Source: GBS-DC sp037442365 (GTDB lineage Bacteria; Armatimonadota; Fimbriimonadia; Fimbriimonadales; GBS-DC). From it: a stretch of 37,675 bases of DNA. The position numbers and the translations under genes were made by a program. Under the pieces are notes generated by a model, which saw only the letters and a list, made by a program, of their open reading frames with translations, ran no database searches and was not told the origin of the DNA. Where the stretch lies: the NCBI GenBank assembly GCA_037442365.1, contig JBBIQK010000027.1, forward strand, positions 1 to 37,675, in the 5' to 3' direction. Below are positions 8,801 through 16,356 of this stretch, piece by piece. Within the stretch, counting starts at the first letter, position 1, and each line of letters opens with the position of its first letter.

Positions 8801-9021
8801 TAGGCGACATGGCGCGTGAGCGGCGTCGCCCGCCCGCCCGCGCTGGGCGCCACCCAGAGGTCGCCCCGATACACAAACGCAATCTGGGTTCCGTCGGGAC
8901 TGAGCGCAGGCATCCGCGCCCCGACAATCGGCTGCGGGGCAGGCGCGGGCAACTGCGCGAAGGTATTCAACAACAACGCATAGAGACCCAAGAACACTCC
9001 AACGCAAGCACGAATACGCAT
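5842..9021 (-). CDS. Tricorn-like S41 peptidase with beta-propeller and PDZ domains
   Basis: 1059 residues with an N-terminal signal peptide (ACVGVFLGLYALLLNTFAQ), so exported. Residues ~40-330 and ~340-660 hold WD40/PD40-like propeller repeats (ALSPDGTQIAFV, PLWSPDGKWLAFAS, EPSPDGKQFAF and similar). A tricorn core follows (FWRAYERGFYDPAMHGRDW, the probable catalytic His region). Then comes a PDZ domain (~residues 760-860) and a C-terminal S41 domain with VDVRFNGGGN-type strands and the nucleophile S964 in SMSNGEMF. Tricorn peptidases degrade peptides with the propellers gating substrate entry. An archaeal-type cytoplasmic role does not fit the signal peptide, so a periplasmic role is inferred. 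The TAA stop touches the IS630 target site, but the coding sequence is intact. No clear promoter is visible. Confidence 0.92.
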   Translation of the reverse strand: MRIRACVGVFLGLYALLLNTFAQLPAPAPQPIVGARMPALSPDGTQIAFVYRGDLWVAPSAGGRATPLTRHVAYDAYPLWSPDGKWLAFASVRNGNWDVFAIPVGGGAPVQLTFHAQSEIPSSWSRDGRFLYYSASYDSNNPALVELEVATGRFRRVVEDYVSLSGPQIAPDGRTLAYGRYGFPWWRPRYTGSGAMQIWLSNLQTGERRALTRDQNQHLWTQWLPDGRTLLTVTIGEKTPDSPRMGERLPVFQDNARRTPNLWTVDLNGRKRQLTQFVGGAVRFPTVAASTGDIAFEYEGRLYLLKAGQRQPQQLSFVAAQDDVLTTRQRELLASGVEEAEPSPDGKQFAFRLRGDLWLIDIEKPKATPDKRNAEFARQLTDWVGDDSDFVWSKDGKTLYFTSDRNYHQQLYALNLETLEVRRLFDRPADVTRLRLSPDGKQLGFWVSGADGGLFVLTLETGEAKKVLHEPGTHWYGLGGGDFAWSPDMRWLCVQRRAAYGAWNLWILPADGSGAPVNITRLNAFHSQPAWSADGKYLYFFSNRAGNALYAIPLTRETARRDDKDIQFEKPKDDPPLEVRIDFEDIDRRIRRWNAQPPQGDLTAASDGRIYFISEGDLWQVSYDGSESRRLTSGGGHGALRVSADAKRLYFIRNGELYVMRLDANNRVDKVEFKADYEFDAQAQREAAFVQFWRAYERGFYDPAMHGRDWAAIRERYRPLLTGVGVPEEFGVVLSMMVGELEGSHTEVSPRSSATARSPSTPHLGFTIDYSHRGPGLKVAAVPEGSPAAFPETRIYPGEYVLKINGEPVQADQKLWQRINDKGDRTFEFLVNRAPVEEGARTVRYQPISGGEWSQLHYQNRVNRLRTLVEERTNGQVGYVHIAAMGGGDRERFEREFYEYAQGKKAMIIDVRFNGGGNIADTLVDWLERKPYAYYVPRDGAPNLGPPNALDMPMVVLMNERSMSNGEMFPYAMRARKLATLIGWETPGYVIWTWGLSLVDGTGARMPQQGAYRIDGSNMENNGEKPDIAVWLSPEDWLADRDPQLDRALEVLGARIAQK

Positions 9022-9218
9022 ACTGCGTTAGATTCCCCACGCAGGCGTGTGTTCCTCTCAGAAGCGATTTAGGAAAGGGGGGCAAGCACAGAGGTGGACT
9101 GCGTCTTCACCTGACGGCTTTAACTGTCGGGCAGAGGCGCGCCTTTACATACGCTGGGTGCGCGCACAAACGGTGCATGTCTCAAAAAAACTACCCACTC
9201 GAGGCTGCGCATGTCGGG

Positions 9219-9224
9219 TATCCT
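9219..9224 (+). promoter_or_regulatory. -10 box for UPF0173 hydrolase gene
   Basis: CGGG-TATCCT, then GGAGG at 9231-9235, then ATG at 9244. It supports the ATG at 9244 rather than the upstream in-frame ATG at 9211, which would lie upstream of the -10. The 9022-9218 gap holds no gene that I can see. Confidence 0.45.
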
Positions 9225-9243
9225 ATCGGCGGAGGTTGGCGCG

Positions 9244-9948
9244 ATGCAAACGCAGATTCGATGGCTAGGACACTCGACCTTTCTAATTACCTCTCCGAAC
9301 GGCAAGCGCATTCTGATTGACCCATGGGTGCAGAGCAACCCCGCATGCCCCGACGATGCGAAGCAACTGCCTGGCGTGGACATTATGCTCATCACGCACG
9401 GGCACAGCGACCACTGCGGGGACGCCGTGTCGATTGCGAAGACTCATCAGCCGACCGTCGCCTGCATCTACGAGATGTACCTGTACCTGAATCGGCACGG
9501 CATACAGAAGGTACAGCCGATGAATAAAGGCGGCAGTGTCGTAATTGATGGGATTACTATCACGATGGTGAACGCCTTCCACAGCAGCGGTCTGGAAGAG
9601 GGCGGACAGATTGTCTACGCGGGCGAGCCTGCGGGCTATGTGGTGCGCTTAGAAAACGGGCTGACGCTCTACCACGCGGGCGACACATGCGTGTTCGGGG
9701 ACATGCGCCTGATTGGGGAGCTGTATCAGCCGCAGGCGGCGATGCTGCCGATTGGCGATGTGTTCACGATGGGACCGCGCGAGGCGGCGTATGCGATTCG
9801 GCTGCTGGGCGTCAAGCGCGTGATCCCGATGCACTGGGGCACTTTCCCGCTGCTGACGGGCACGCCCGACCAGCTCCGCGAGGAGACGCGCGGCATCGAT
9901 GGGCTGGAGATAATTGCGCTCCAGCCGGGCGAGAGCGTGAGTTTGTAG
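9244..9948 (+). CDS. UPF0173 family metallo-beta-lactamase-fold hydrolase
   Basis: 234 residues from ATG 9244, the usual length for UPF0173 (YtkL-like) proteins. The metal-binding HxHxDH motif appears as THGHSDHCGD. Other fold signatures are IRWLGHSTFLI at the N-terminus, LIDPWV, YHAGDTCVFGDM (metal-bridging Asp) and a terminal MHWGTFPLLTGTP His motif. The protein is cytoplasmic. The physiological substrate of this family is not established, so hydrolysis of a small molecule is inferred from the fold. The chosen start follows GGAGG by 8 nt. It is convergent with the PHP phosphatase gene; the two stop codons are about 20 nt apart. Confidence 0.88.
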   Translation: MQTQIRWLGHSTFLITSPNGKRILIDPWVQSNPACPDDAKQLPGVDIMLITHGHSDHCGDAVSIAKTHQPTVACIYEMYLYLNRHGIQKVQPMNKGGSVVIDGITITMVNAFHSSGLEEGGQIVYAGEPAGYVVRLENGLTLYHAGDTCVFGDMRLIGELYQPQAAMLPIGDVFTMGPREAAYAIRLLGVKRVIPMHWGTFPLLTGTPDQLREETRGIDGLEIIALQPGESVSL

Positions 9949-9969
9949 GCGTCGTACGGAAGCGGCGCG

Positions 9970-10872
9970 TCAGCCCTCGAGACTGGCAGACGCGGGTACG
10001 ATGGCGTCCCTCTCACGCGTGAGGAAATGCACTTCGCGGACGCCGTTGCGCAGCAGGTGCAGGCGCGCCTCCTCCAGCCCGAAGCCGACCTGCGCGGGGC
10101 GATGGCTATCGTCGCCGATACAGAACCGCACGCCCATCCGCGCGCCCAGCTGCACAATCCAGTCGGCGGGATAGGGCTGATCCAGACCCTTGCGCAGCGC
10201 GGCGGTGTTCACCTCCACGCGCGCGCCGACCGCCCGAATCGCCTCCAGCGCATGCTCGACCGCCTGACGCACCCGCGGTGTGGCGACCTGCTCTGCCAGC
10301 CCCAGCCGCGTCGCCTTCAGACGCACCAGATCCAGATGCCCAATCACTTCGGGACGCACCGCCTGCGCCATCGCGGCGACTCGATGATAATACTGCACGG
10401 CGACCGCTTCCATACCGCCCACCTGCGCCATCATTGCCACAAAATCCTGATCCGAATAGCCGTCGATGGAGGCGTCGTGCAGGTAATGCACGGAGCCGAC
10501 GATGTAGTCGAACCCGTAGCGCGCGCGGTAGCCCTGCACCAGCTCGACATAACGGTCTTCGGGCACGACTTCGATTTCGAACCCGCGCAGCACCACCAGG
10601 CGGTCGGCGAACTCCTGCACGAGCTGGGTGATGGTGTGCGCATAGCAGTCGAAGGTCTCTTCCAGCGTTTGGGGCGTCCAGCCCCACTCGACCTCGTTGG
10701 GGTAGAGGAAGCGCGCCTCGACGCGGGGCATATGCTCCGCCACGCCGAAGACCGCGTAGCCCGCCTGGTGCGCCGCTTCGAGCATCTCACGCAGGCTGCC
10801 CTGCGCGTGTTCGCAGAACTCGCCGCTGTGCCCGCCGTGAAGCGAGACTTTCCATGCCGCCTGACCCTCCAT
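9970..10872 (-). CDS. PHP-domain histidinol-phosphatase (HisK-like)
   Basis: 300 residues from ATG 10872. PHP motifs run in order: SLHGGHSGEFCEHA (first metal ligands; HGGHS instead of the more usual HtHS), VAEHMPR, LRGFEIEV, VGSVHYL, GHLDLVRL, VEVNTAALRKG and CIGDDSHRPAQVG. They match histidinol-phosphatases of the PHP family, which release histidinol from histidinol phosphate in histidine synthesis. No his genes are nearby, so a different phosphoester substrate is possible. A GGTAAACT box lies 10 nt upstream of the start, and the preceding membrane-protein gene ends 17 nt upstream, so it may be both internal to an operon and separately transcribed. An in-frame upstream extension to 11016 overlaps the preceding gene and is not homologous. 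Confidence 0.85.
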   Translation of the reverse strand: MEGQAAWKVSLHGGHSGEFCEHAQGSLREMLEAAHQAGYAVFGVAEHMPRVEARFLYPNEVEWGWTPQTLEETFDCYAHTITQLVQEFADRLVVLRGFEIEVVPEDRYVELVQGYRARYGFDYIVGSVHYLHDASIDGYSDQDFVAMMAQVGGMEAVAVQYYHRVAAMAQAVRPEVIGHLDLVRLKATRLGLAEQVATPRVRQAVEHALEAIRAVGARVEVNTAALRKGLDQPYPADWIVQLGARMGVRFCIGDDSHRPAQVGFGLEEARLHLLRNGVREVHFLTRERDAIVPASASLEG

Positions 10873-10889
10873 GGCGGAGAGTAGTTTAC

Positions 10890-11459
10890 CTAATCGTTGC
10901 GGAACAGGCTCCCGACGAACCAGCCGACGCTCATCGCCAGAAACGGCAGCACCGTCATGAAGTCGAACTGGAAGCGCAGCCAATCGGCAATATCGAGCGC
11001 GCCTGCCATGATACACGCTGCATCAAACAGGCTTCGGAAGCCCACATACACCAGCGCGAAGATAGCGGCGGGATTGTTCTGCTCGCCGCGCGCAATCGCC
11101 CAGAACAGCAGCGCGAGCAATCCGTACACCGCGAACGCCGCCACCGGGTTGCCCAGCACGCCGTGCAGAATCGCCAGAATCAGCAAGTCGCGATAGCCCG
11201 CAAGGTCTTCCAGACGGTCAATCAAGTACGAGTTGGGCAGCCATACTCCGACCAAAAACAGCGTCACGAGGTTGCTCCACAGCGACCATTCTGGACGCCA
11301 CGCGATGAAGATGAGGTTCAACAGCGCCAGCAGTAGCCCGACGCCGAAAAACCGCTCCAGCTTCGCGGTCAGCGTGTAGCCCGTGTTGACCTCGTAGAGG
11401 AACTTGACCGATTTTTTCGCCTCTTCCGCCGCTTCATACAGAGGATTGTTTTGCATCAT
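10890..11459 (-). CDS. Multi-pass membrane protein of unknown function
   Basis: 189 residues with about five hydrophobic segments: residues ~37-55 (FGVGLLLALLNLIFIAW), ~60-77, ~90-125 (two helices), ~130-150 and ~165-186. There is a soluble N-terminus rich in Glu and Lys (EAAEEAKKSVKFLYE). I do not recognise a family. The ATG at 11459 overlaps the TGA of the preceding gene (ATGA, 11456-11459), indicating translational coupling. The PHP phosphatase gene follows 17 nt downstream. No catalytic residues are conspicuous. A structural or transport role in the cytoplasmic membrane is a guess. Confidence 0.7.
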   Translation of the reverse strand: MMQNNPLYEAAEEAKKSVKFLYEVNTGYTLTAKLERFFGVGLLLALLNLIFIAWRPEWSLWSNLVTLFLVGVWLPNSYLIDRLEDLAGYRDLLILAILHGVLGNPVAAFAVYGLLALLFWAIARGEQNNPAAIFALVYVGFRSLFDAACIMAGALDIADWLRFQFDFMTVLPFLAMSVGWFVGSLFRND

Positions 11460-12142
11460 TCCCAGCCTCCGCTCGCTGTAGTGGTTGTCCCCGCGTTGAG
11501 TCGCAGGCTCTCGACCATCCGCTTGTAGACGGGGCGATACGCCTCGAACTGAAGGGGCGGCGCATAGGCGATAATGTGCAACGCCTCGCTCTGCGACACG
11601 GGCACGGTAATCATATAGCCCTGAACAGGGGTATTGAAAAAGGGTACCCAGTGCGTCAGGGTAAAGGTGTAGTCGGTGCGCAGGGCGGGCACGTTTTGCA
11701 CACGGATGGGGCGCGTCTGGGTCTCGCGGAACTCAGCGTATGCCTCACGCAGGTGCTCCAGCTGGGCGCTATGCATGCGCTGGAGCTGGCGCGCGGCGTT
11801 CTGTTCAGGCGTTGCAACGGCGGGCGTCTCCTCGCCCTCGACCTGCAGGTCTGTGCGCAGGGCTACCAGCGCCAGCTTCATGCCAGTGCGTGCGCCGCGC
11901 TCGATGCGCAGGGCGTCCTGCAACTGCACGGGGCTGCTTGGCTTGTTCATGCCCATCTGGGTCAGCGCGTCGCGTCGGGCGCGGAACTCGCGCGGCGCCT
12001 GCAGCGTGAAACGCCCCTGCTGCACCGCCACCCAGACATCCGCAATCACGGGGCGGCTGGCGCGCGGGCTGGAAAGCATCACCATCACTGCTGCGATCCC
12101 TAGCGCCGACGCAATCCACAGGAAACGGTACAGTAATAACAT
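11456..12142 (-). CDS. Membrane-anchored hypothetical protein
   Basis: 228 residues from ATG 12142, chosen because GGAG lies about 8 nt upstream; an ATG at 12169 is in frame but has no ribosome site. An N-terminal anchor or signal segment (LLLYRFLWIASALGIAAVMVML) is followed by a hydrophilic domain. That domain includes a charged helical stretch around residues 115-145 (QNAARQLQRMHSAQLEHLREAYAEF) and a beta-rich C-terminal part with TFTLTHWVPFF and GYMITVPV. The pattern (RADYTF-like strand, MITVPV, QSEALHIIAYA) suggests a small lipid- or stress-type beta domain, but I cannot name one. It is coupled by ATGA overlap to the next membrane protein. Confidence 0.65.
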   Translation of the reverse strand: MLLLYRFLWIASALGIAAVMVMLSSPRASRPVIADVWVAVQQGRFTLQAPREFRARRDALTQMGMNKPSSPVQLQDALRIERGARTGMKLALVALRTDLQVEGEETPAVATPEQNAARQLQRMHSAQLEHLREAYAEFRETQTRPIRVQNVPALRTDYTFTLTHWVPFFNTPVQGYMITVPVSQSEALHIIAYAPPLQFEAYRPVYKRMVESLRLNAGTTTTASGGWE

Positions 12143-12207
12143 GTTGCCATCTCCTGACTGTTTCGACATTTTCGGAGACGGCGCAAGTTCCCTGCAGAGG
12201 CGCGTCG

Positions 12208-13032
12208 CTATGCCTCGCCGCGCAGTTTTTTGAGTTCGGCTTCCAGCGCGGCGAGCCGCTGCTGGAGTTGCTCGCGTTGCTGGCGTTCCTGCTCGGCGCG
12301 TTGCCGCTCGGCCTCTGCACGCAGGCGTTCCTGTTCGGCGCGCTCATCGCCAGTCGGTATCAAGCGCCCCTCCCTGTCATACAACCGCAACCACCGATAC
12401 CGCCACCCCCTGTACGGCGCGTCCGACACCCCAAACCACGCGCCCAACACCTCGCTCCAGCGCCAGCCCTGTTCGTTGGGTTCAATCGGCGCATAACGGT
12501 CGCCCTCCAACCGATACCCCGCCCACTCCCCAGCCTCTTCATCGTACCAAAAATACTCCCGCGTGCGAAACACCTTCGCGTACAACTCCAGATTGTCCGA
12601 AAGGTCTTTCTCTTTCGTGCTGGGCGACACTATCTCCACAATCAGGTCAGGGAACTTGTCGTTCTCTTCTCACACCAGCCAGCTCTTGCGCCGTTTTTTG
12701 CCGTCCACGCCCAGCACGACGAACAGGTCGGGTCCCTTGTAGCGCACGCTCTCGGGCTTGCCCCGCACATACTCAAGTATCTCCTGCGCCTGTGCAAGGC
12801 TGAAGTAGATGAACATATTTCTGCCGCAGAAATAGTCGTCGCGTGCGCCGAACAGGTAGTAGATGAGTTCCGCGAGCAGGTCGGCTTGCAGTACAAGGTA
12901 ATGACTTTCCAGGGGTACACCGTCCTCCTCGGGCAGTTGCAGGCGTCGGAGTTGGTCGCGCTCGGCGTCGGAGAGGACGCGGGGCACGGCGGGCGTCTGT
13001 TCGGCTGCCACAGGCAACGCGGCTTCTGGCAC
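12208..13032 (-). pseudogene. Uma2-family (PD-(D/E)XK) protein gene interrupted by one in-frame TGA
   Basis: Starts at GTG 13032 (leaderless geometry: TATACT ends 6 nt upstream). The first part ends KKRRKSWLV-TGA, with TGA at 12670-12672. The same frame continues EENDKFPDLIVEIVSPSTKEKDL through REYFWYD and a charged coiled-coil tail (residues rich in AEQERQRAE) to 12208. Uma2 relatives I know read WVVWEE at this spot, so a TGG to TGA nonsense mutation is the simplest explanation. The break falls between GPDLFVV and the VEIVSPST strand that carries the nuclease-fold acidic residue, so neither half has the full site. It is probably a recent pseudogene; read-through is possible. Uma2 proteins are restriction-endonuclease-fold proteins of mostly unknown role. 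Confidence 0.8.
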
Positions 13033-13038
13033 AGCTCC

Positions 13039-13044
13039 AGTATA
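13039..13044 (-). promoter_or_regulatory. -10 box of Uma2 gene
   Basis: GAGG-TATACT on the minus strand, starting 4 nt after the TAA of the upstream GH42-like gene and ending 6 nt before the GTG start. Leaderless initiation at GTG is plausible. Confidence 0.55.
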
Positions 13045-13048
13045 CCTC

Positions 13049-16000
13049 TTAACGCGCCCAGCGCAGCAGCACAGGCTCCAGCGGTTGTAGGGTCAGCGCG
13101 CCCTCGACCGTCGTATCGTCGATAAGGTTGGTCGCTTTGATGGGCTGGTTCGCGTCGCTCACGAGGCGCACGGTGATGGGCGCGCGGGTGTAGTTGCACA
13201 GGCTGGCGACATAGCCGTCCTCGTAAGGCGCAACGCGATAGCCGACGCCCCACACAGGCTGGTCGTTCTCGCTCAGCAGCCGCAGGGGACGCGCAATCCC
13301 CCAGTTGCCCAGCAGCGGCTGCAGGCGTATAAACAGCCGCCGCGCATCCAGCAGCGGGTTGCGCTCAAAAGTCGTCGTGCCCGGACGCGAGAGGCGCCTC
13401 CTGCCGTAGCGGTCGAACTGCAGCGACGGCTCGCCGAAACCCAGCACCATGAGCCCGCGCTGCTGGCGCAGCTGGTCTAACCCCGCGAACGCCTCGTCGG
13501 TGATATACTGCGTGTTGGCGACAATCAGGCGCGAGGCGTTGGAGGGCAGCTGGCGCGCGGCGAGCTGGCGCTCGGTGATGAACCCTACGCGCACGCCCAG
13601 CATGGTCAGCGCAATATAGAGGCTGTCGCGCGGCACCACAGCGTCTACGCCCTGCATCACCATATCGTATTGCGAATAGAGCAGATGCACATCGGGCGGC
13701 TGGTTCTGCAACGCGGCGATGTAGGGCGCGAGGCGGTTTAGATCGAGCGTCGTGTGCGCCAGCGCCTCGACGATTTCGGGGCGATGGAGCAGGCTGCCCG
13801 CGAAGTCGCTTTTGGGGTCGTCCGTGCGCTCCCACACCCAGAAGGTCGTCGCCGACAGCCCGCGAATGGCTTCTTCCCACAGCACGGCGCGCGCATGCTG
13901 CGGCGGCACATAGCGCGTCTCACGGTCGCGAATAATGTGGTTCTCGGAGTTGAACACGGGCGCGTCGCGCAACGACCGCTGAAGATCGTGCGCCAGCATA
14001 GTCGTGACCCAGCCGAACGCCCACGCCGCGTCCCGCTCCCACAGCGGGTAGGTCGAAGCGTCGTTGCCGTTCAGCTCGCAAAACGCGGCGAAACGCTCGG
14101 GGTCTACCCCGCGCGGCAGCTCGCGGTCGTTGGTGAAGCTCCAGCTCATCAGCTTCGTGTGTTTGGGGGTGTCGGGCAGGTACTGGCTGACGGCGTCCGC
14201 CAGCGCGCGGTGCCAGTTCGCCAGCGTCTCGGCGTTGAACTCCTGCCATTCGGCGTAGGGCGCGCCTGAATCCGCCTCAGGGATGGGGATTTCGTTCCAG
14301 TCTGTGTAGTTTGTCTTCCAGCGCGTGTTGAGGGTGATGAGATTTTTGTGTCGCGCCTGCAGCCACGCGCGCCACGCCTGCTGATGCGGGGGCGAGTCGG
14401 GCGATTCGACATTGATTGGCTCGTTGGAGAGGCAGATGCTCAGCAGCGCGGGCTGGTCTTTGAGCAGCGGCGCGAAGCGCCCAATATACTGGCGCAGCAC
14501 ATCGAGGCTTTCGGGCGCGAAGAGACTGTATTTGATGAACCCGTCGCGCGACTGGCGCAGGTGCGGATACTTGCGGTAGACCCATTCGGGCATATAGTGC
14601 GGGCTGATGAGGTAGTCCACCTTCACATTCGCGGCGGCGGCGCGGCGCAGGGCAGGCAACACATCCTCCTCCATCGGCTGGAGGTTCACCCGTCCCTCTT
14701 CGGGCAGGATGTCCCACACGCCGCGCTCAATCTGAATCAGGTTGAAGCCCATTTTGGGGAACTTTTCGATGTCGGCGCGCACCTGCCCGAAGTGCCCGAA
14801 GCCGACGAAAAACACGGGGCGACGCTCCCGCGCGCCTGTGAGGGGGTTCTCGGCGTCGGCAATCAGCGACGCGCCGCGTATCTCAACCAGCGAGGTCACA
14901 TAGCGCGGCACGGTCGGCAGGGGTTTCCCGCCGCTGAGCGCTTCCGCCAGCCGCTGGTTGAGCCGCGCGGCGACGCGCTCCATCTCGTCCAGCTGGGCGT
15001 AGGCGCGTTGCAGTTGCCCCTTCTGCAAATCCTCGCCCACATAGCGCACGAACTCCTGCAGGATGGTCAGGCTTGCCTGCGGGTAGGCGGGGTCCTGACC
15101 CAGCGCGCGCACGCGCTGGAGTTGCGCCTCCCATTCGGGCAGTTGCGCCGCGATGGCTTGCAGTCGCTGTTGCGCCAGCGCGCGGGTGAACAAGCGCATC
15201 GGGCGCTCCGTCTCGGCGAGCGTCTGTCTGCCCTGCCGAATCTGCAGGCGCAGGGTCTGTTCAGGGGTGTTGGGCGCGTCGAACTCGAACACGGCGCGGG
15301 TATGCCCCGCATTCAGATTCACGCGCTGTTGCAGGGCGCGCTGCTCGCCCAGTGACGCCTCAACGATTGCGTTGCGCAGCGGCTGGGCGGTGTAAATCTC
15401 GAACGCCACGCGCCCTCGCGCCTCACCCATGTAAATCTCGTCGCCGATGTCGTCCAGCGTAAGGAGGGGGCGTTCAGGCGTTTCGGCAGGCGTGAACGGC
15501 GTCGCACGGTTGCCCTGCTCCAGCTGCACAGCGTCGATCCACACCCCGTCGGTCGGCGCTTCGATGACAATCACCAGGTCGAAGCGGGTCTCGTTCTCGC
15601 GCGTTGCGAAGGTGATTTCGGCGCGTCGCCACAGCCCACGCGTGTCTTCCAGCGGCAGGCGCACGCGCCAGCCCTCGCCCCCGCCGATGAAGCCCACATA
15701 GCCCTCGCGCGTCTTGTAGCGGCAGCTGAGGGTGTAGACCGTCCCGCTCTGCACGGGCACACCTTCCTCGTAGCGCAGCAGCCCGTAGATGTCCGCTCCG
15801 AACGGCGTCGTGTTGGTGAACTTCAAACAGCGCTCGCCCGTCGCGCCCGCCTCTGCGACCACCTGCACGGTTGAGTCGGTGTTGCGCCTATCCCAGCGCC
15901 AGCCTGCGGGCAGGTCGTTCTCAACCGACTCGAAGCTGGCGTTGCGGATCAAATTGGGGTTCGAAGTCGCCTCGATGGGGGTAAGCGTTAGCGTCGCCTG

Positions 16001-16054
16001 CGAGTATCCGTGAATCATCAGCGTCAGCCACAGCAGCCCTACGCTCCTGCGCAT
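13049..16054 (-). CDS. Secreted GH42-like (clan A) glycoside hydrolase with N-terminal carbohydrate-binding-like domain
   Basis: 1001 residues from ATG 16054, which follows GGAGGG and begins a signal peptide (SVGLLWLTLMIHGYSQA). Residues ~35-190 form a jelly-roll, CBM-like domain (LIRNASFE ... PAGWRW ... GVWIDAVQLE). A helical linker (~280-365) precedes a TIM barrel. The probable acid/base is E545 in SNEP; after it comes LITLNTRWKTNYTDWNEIP, a segment characteristic of GH42 beta-galactosidases. The probable nucleophile is E704 in FNSENH. A trimerisation-like Rossmann domain (YDMVMQG, TMLGVRVGFI, LIVANTQYI) and a C-terminal beta domain follow. It probably acts outside the cytoplasm on a galactoside or other plant or microbial glycan; the true substrate is unknown. 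It is divergent from lexA. Confidence 0.85.
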   Translation of the reverse strand: MRRSVGLLWLTLMIHGYSQATLTLTPIEATSNPNLIRNASFESVENDLPAGWRWDRRNTDSTVQVVAEAGATGERCLKFTNTTPFGADIYGLLRYEEGVPVQSGTVYTLSCRYKTREGYVGFIGGGEGWRVRLPLEDTRGLWRRAEITFATRENETRFDLVIVIEAPTDGVWIDAVQLEQGNRATPFTPAETPERPLLTLDDIGDEIYMGEARGRVAFEIYTAQPLRNAIVEASLGEQRALQQRVNLNAGHTRAVFEFDAPNTPEQTLRLQIRQGRQTLAETERPMRLFTRALAQQRLQAIAAQLPEWEAQLQRVRALGQDPAYPQASLTILQEFVRYVGEDLQKGQLQRAYAQLDEMERVAARLNQRLAEALSGGKPLPTVPRYVTSLVEIRGASLIADAENPLTGARERRPVFFVGFGHFGQVRADIEKFPKMGFNLIQIERGVWDILPEEGRVNLQPMEEDVLPALRRAAAANVKVDYLISPHYMPEWVYRKYPHLRQSRDGFIKYSLFAPESLDVLRQYIGRFAPLLKDQPALLSICLSNEPINVESPDSPPHQQAWRAWLQARHKNLITLNTRWKTNYTDWNEIPIPEADSGAPYAEWQEFNAETLANWHRALADAVSQYLPDTPKHTKLMSWSFTNDRELPRGVDPERFAAFCELNGNDASTYPLWERDAAWAFGWVTTMLAHDLQRSLRDAPVFNSENHIIRDRETRYVPPQHARAVLWEEAIRGLSATTFWVWERTDDPKSDFAGSLLHRPEIVEALAHTTLDLNRLAPYIAALQNQPPDVHLLYSQYDMVMQGVDAVVPRDSLYIALTMLGVRVGFITERQLAARQLPSNASRLIVANTQYITDEAFAGLDQLRQQRGLMVLGFGEPSLQFDRYGRRRLSRPGTTTFERNPLLDARRLFIRLQPLLGNWGIARPLRLLSENDQPVWGVGYRVAPYEDGYVASLCNYTRAPITVRLVSDANQPIKATNLIDDTTVEGALTLQPLEPVLLRWAR

Positions 16055-16078
16055 CGTTGCCCTCCGTGTTGCGCCGAA

Positions 16079-16084
16079 AGTATA
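16079..16084 (-). promoter_or_regulatory. -10 box of GH42-like gene
   Basis: ATGG-TATACT on the minus strand, 24 nt before the ATG at 16054, with GGAGGG between. This gene has a short leader with a Shine-Dalgarno. Confidence 0.5.
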
Positions 16085-16234
16085 CCATGCCTGCCTGCCC
16101 GCGCGCATGCCTACCCTGACAGGACCCCAACATACTGAGCAGACAGGTTTCATGTGGGGAGGAATGGTTTGAGTCGTCGTTCCCGCACACAAAGCGCGAA
16201 AAACCTATCCCATCGAGATTTACGACACCCCCCC

Positions 16235-16273
16235 TTGACTCGTAGACAAATGATAGTGTACAATATTCTACAC
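16235..16273 (+). promoter_or_regulatory. lexA promoter with overlapping palindromic operator candidate
   Basis: TTGACT (16235-16240), an 18-nt spacer, then TACAAT (16259-16264). The -10 lies inside an 18-bp palindrome, GTGTACAATATTCTACAC (16256-16273), symmetric except for one C/C pair. Placement over the -10 of lexA itself is what negative autoregulation would need. It differs from the Gram-positive, enterobacterial and alphaproteobacterial LexA boxes. Operator status is inference. Confidence 0.6.
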
Positions 16274-16356
16274 AGCGTGAGCCGCTGTTTCGTGGACTGT
16301 TCGGAGCGGAGTGGGGGGAGGGCGCGTCCTGCCCTCCCTACCAACAGGAGGCGATG

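Noticed and set aside
9022..9218. Hidden gene or ncRNA between the protease and UPF0173 genes
   Set aside because: Short frames only, no hairpin-T run and no conserved signature seen.
12670..12672. TGA in the Uma2 gene as selenocysteine or Trp recoding
   Set aside because: TGA is a normal stop for many genes here (anmK, groEL), the family position is Trp, and no SECIS-like hairpin follows; a nonsense mutation is simpler.
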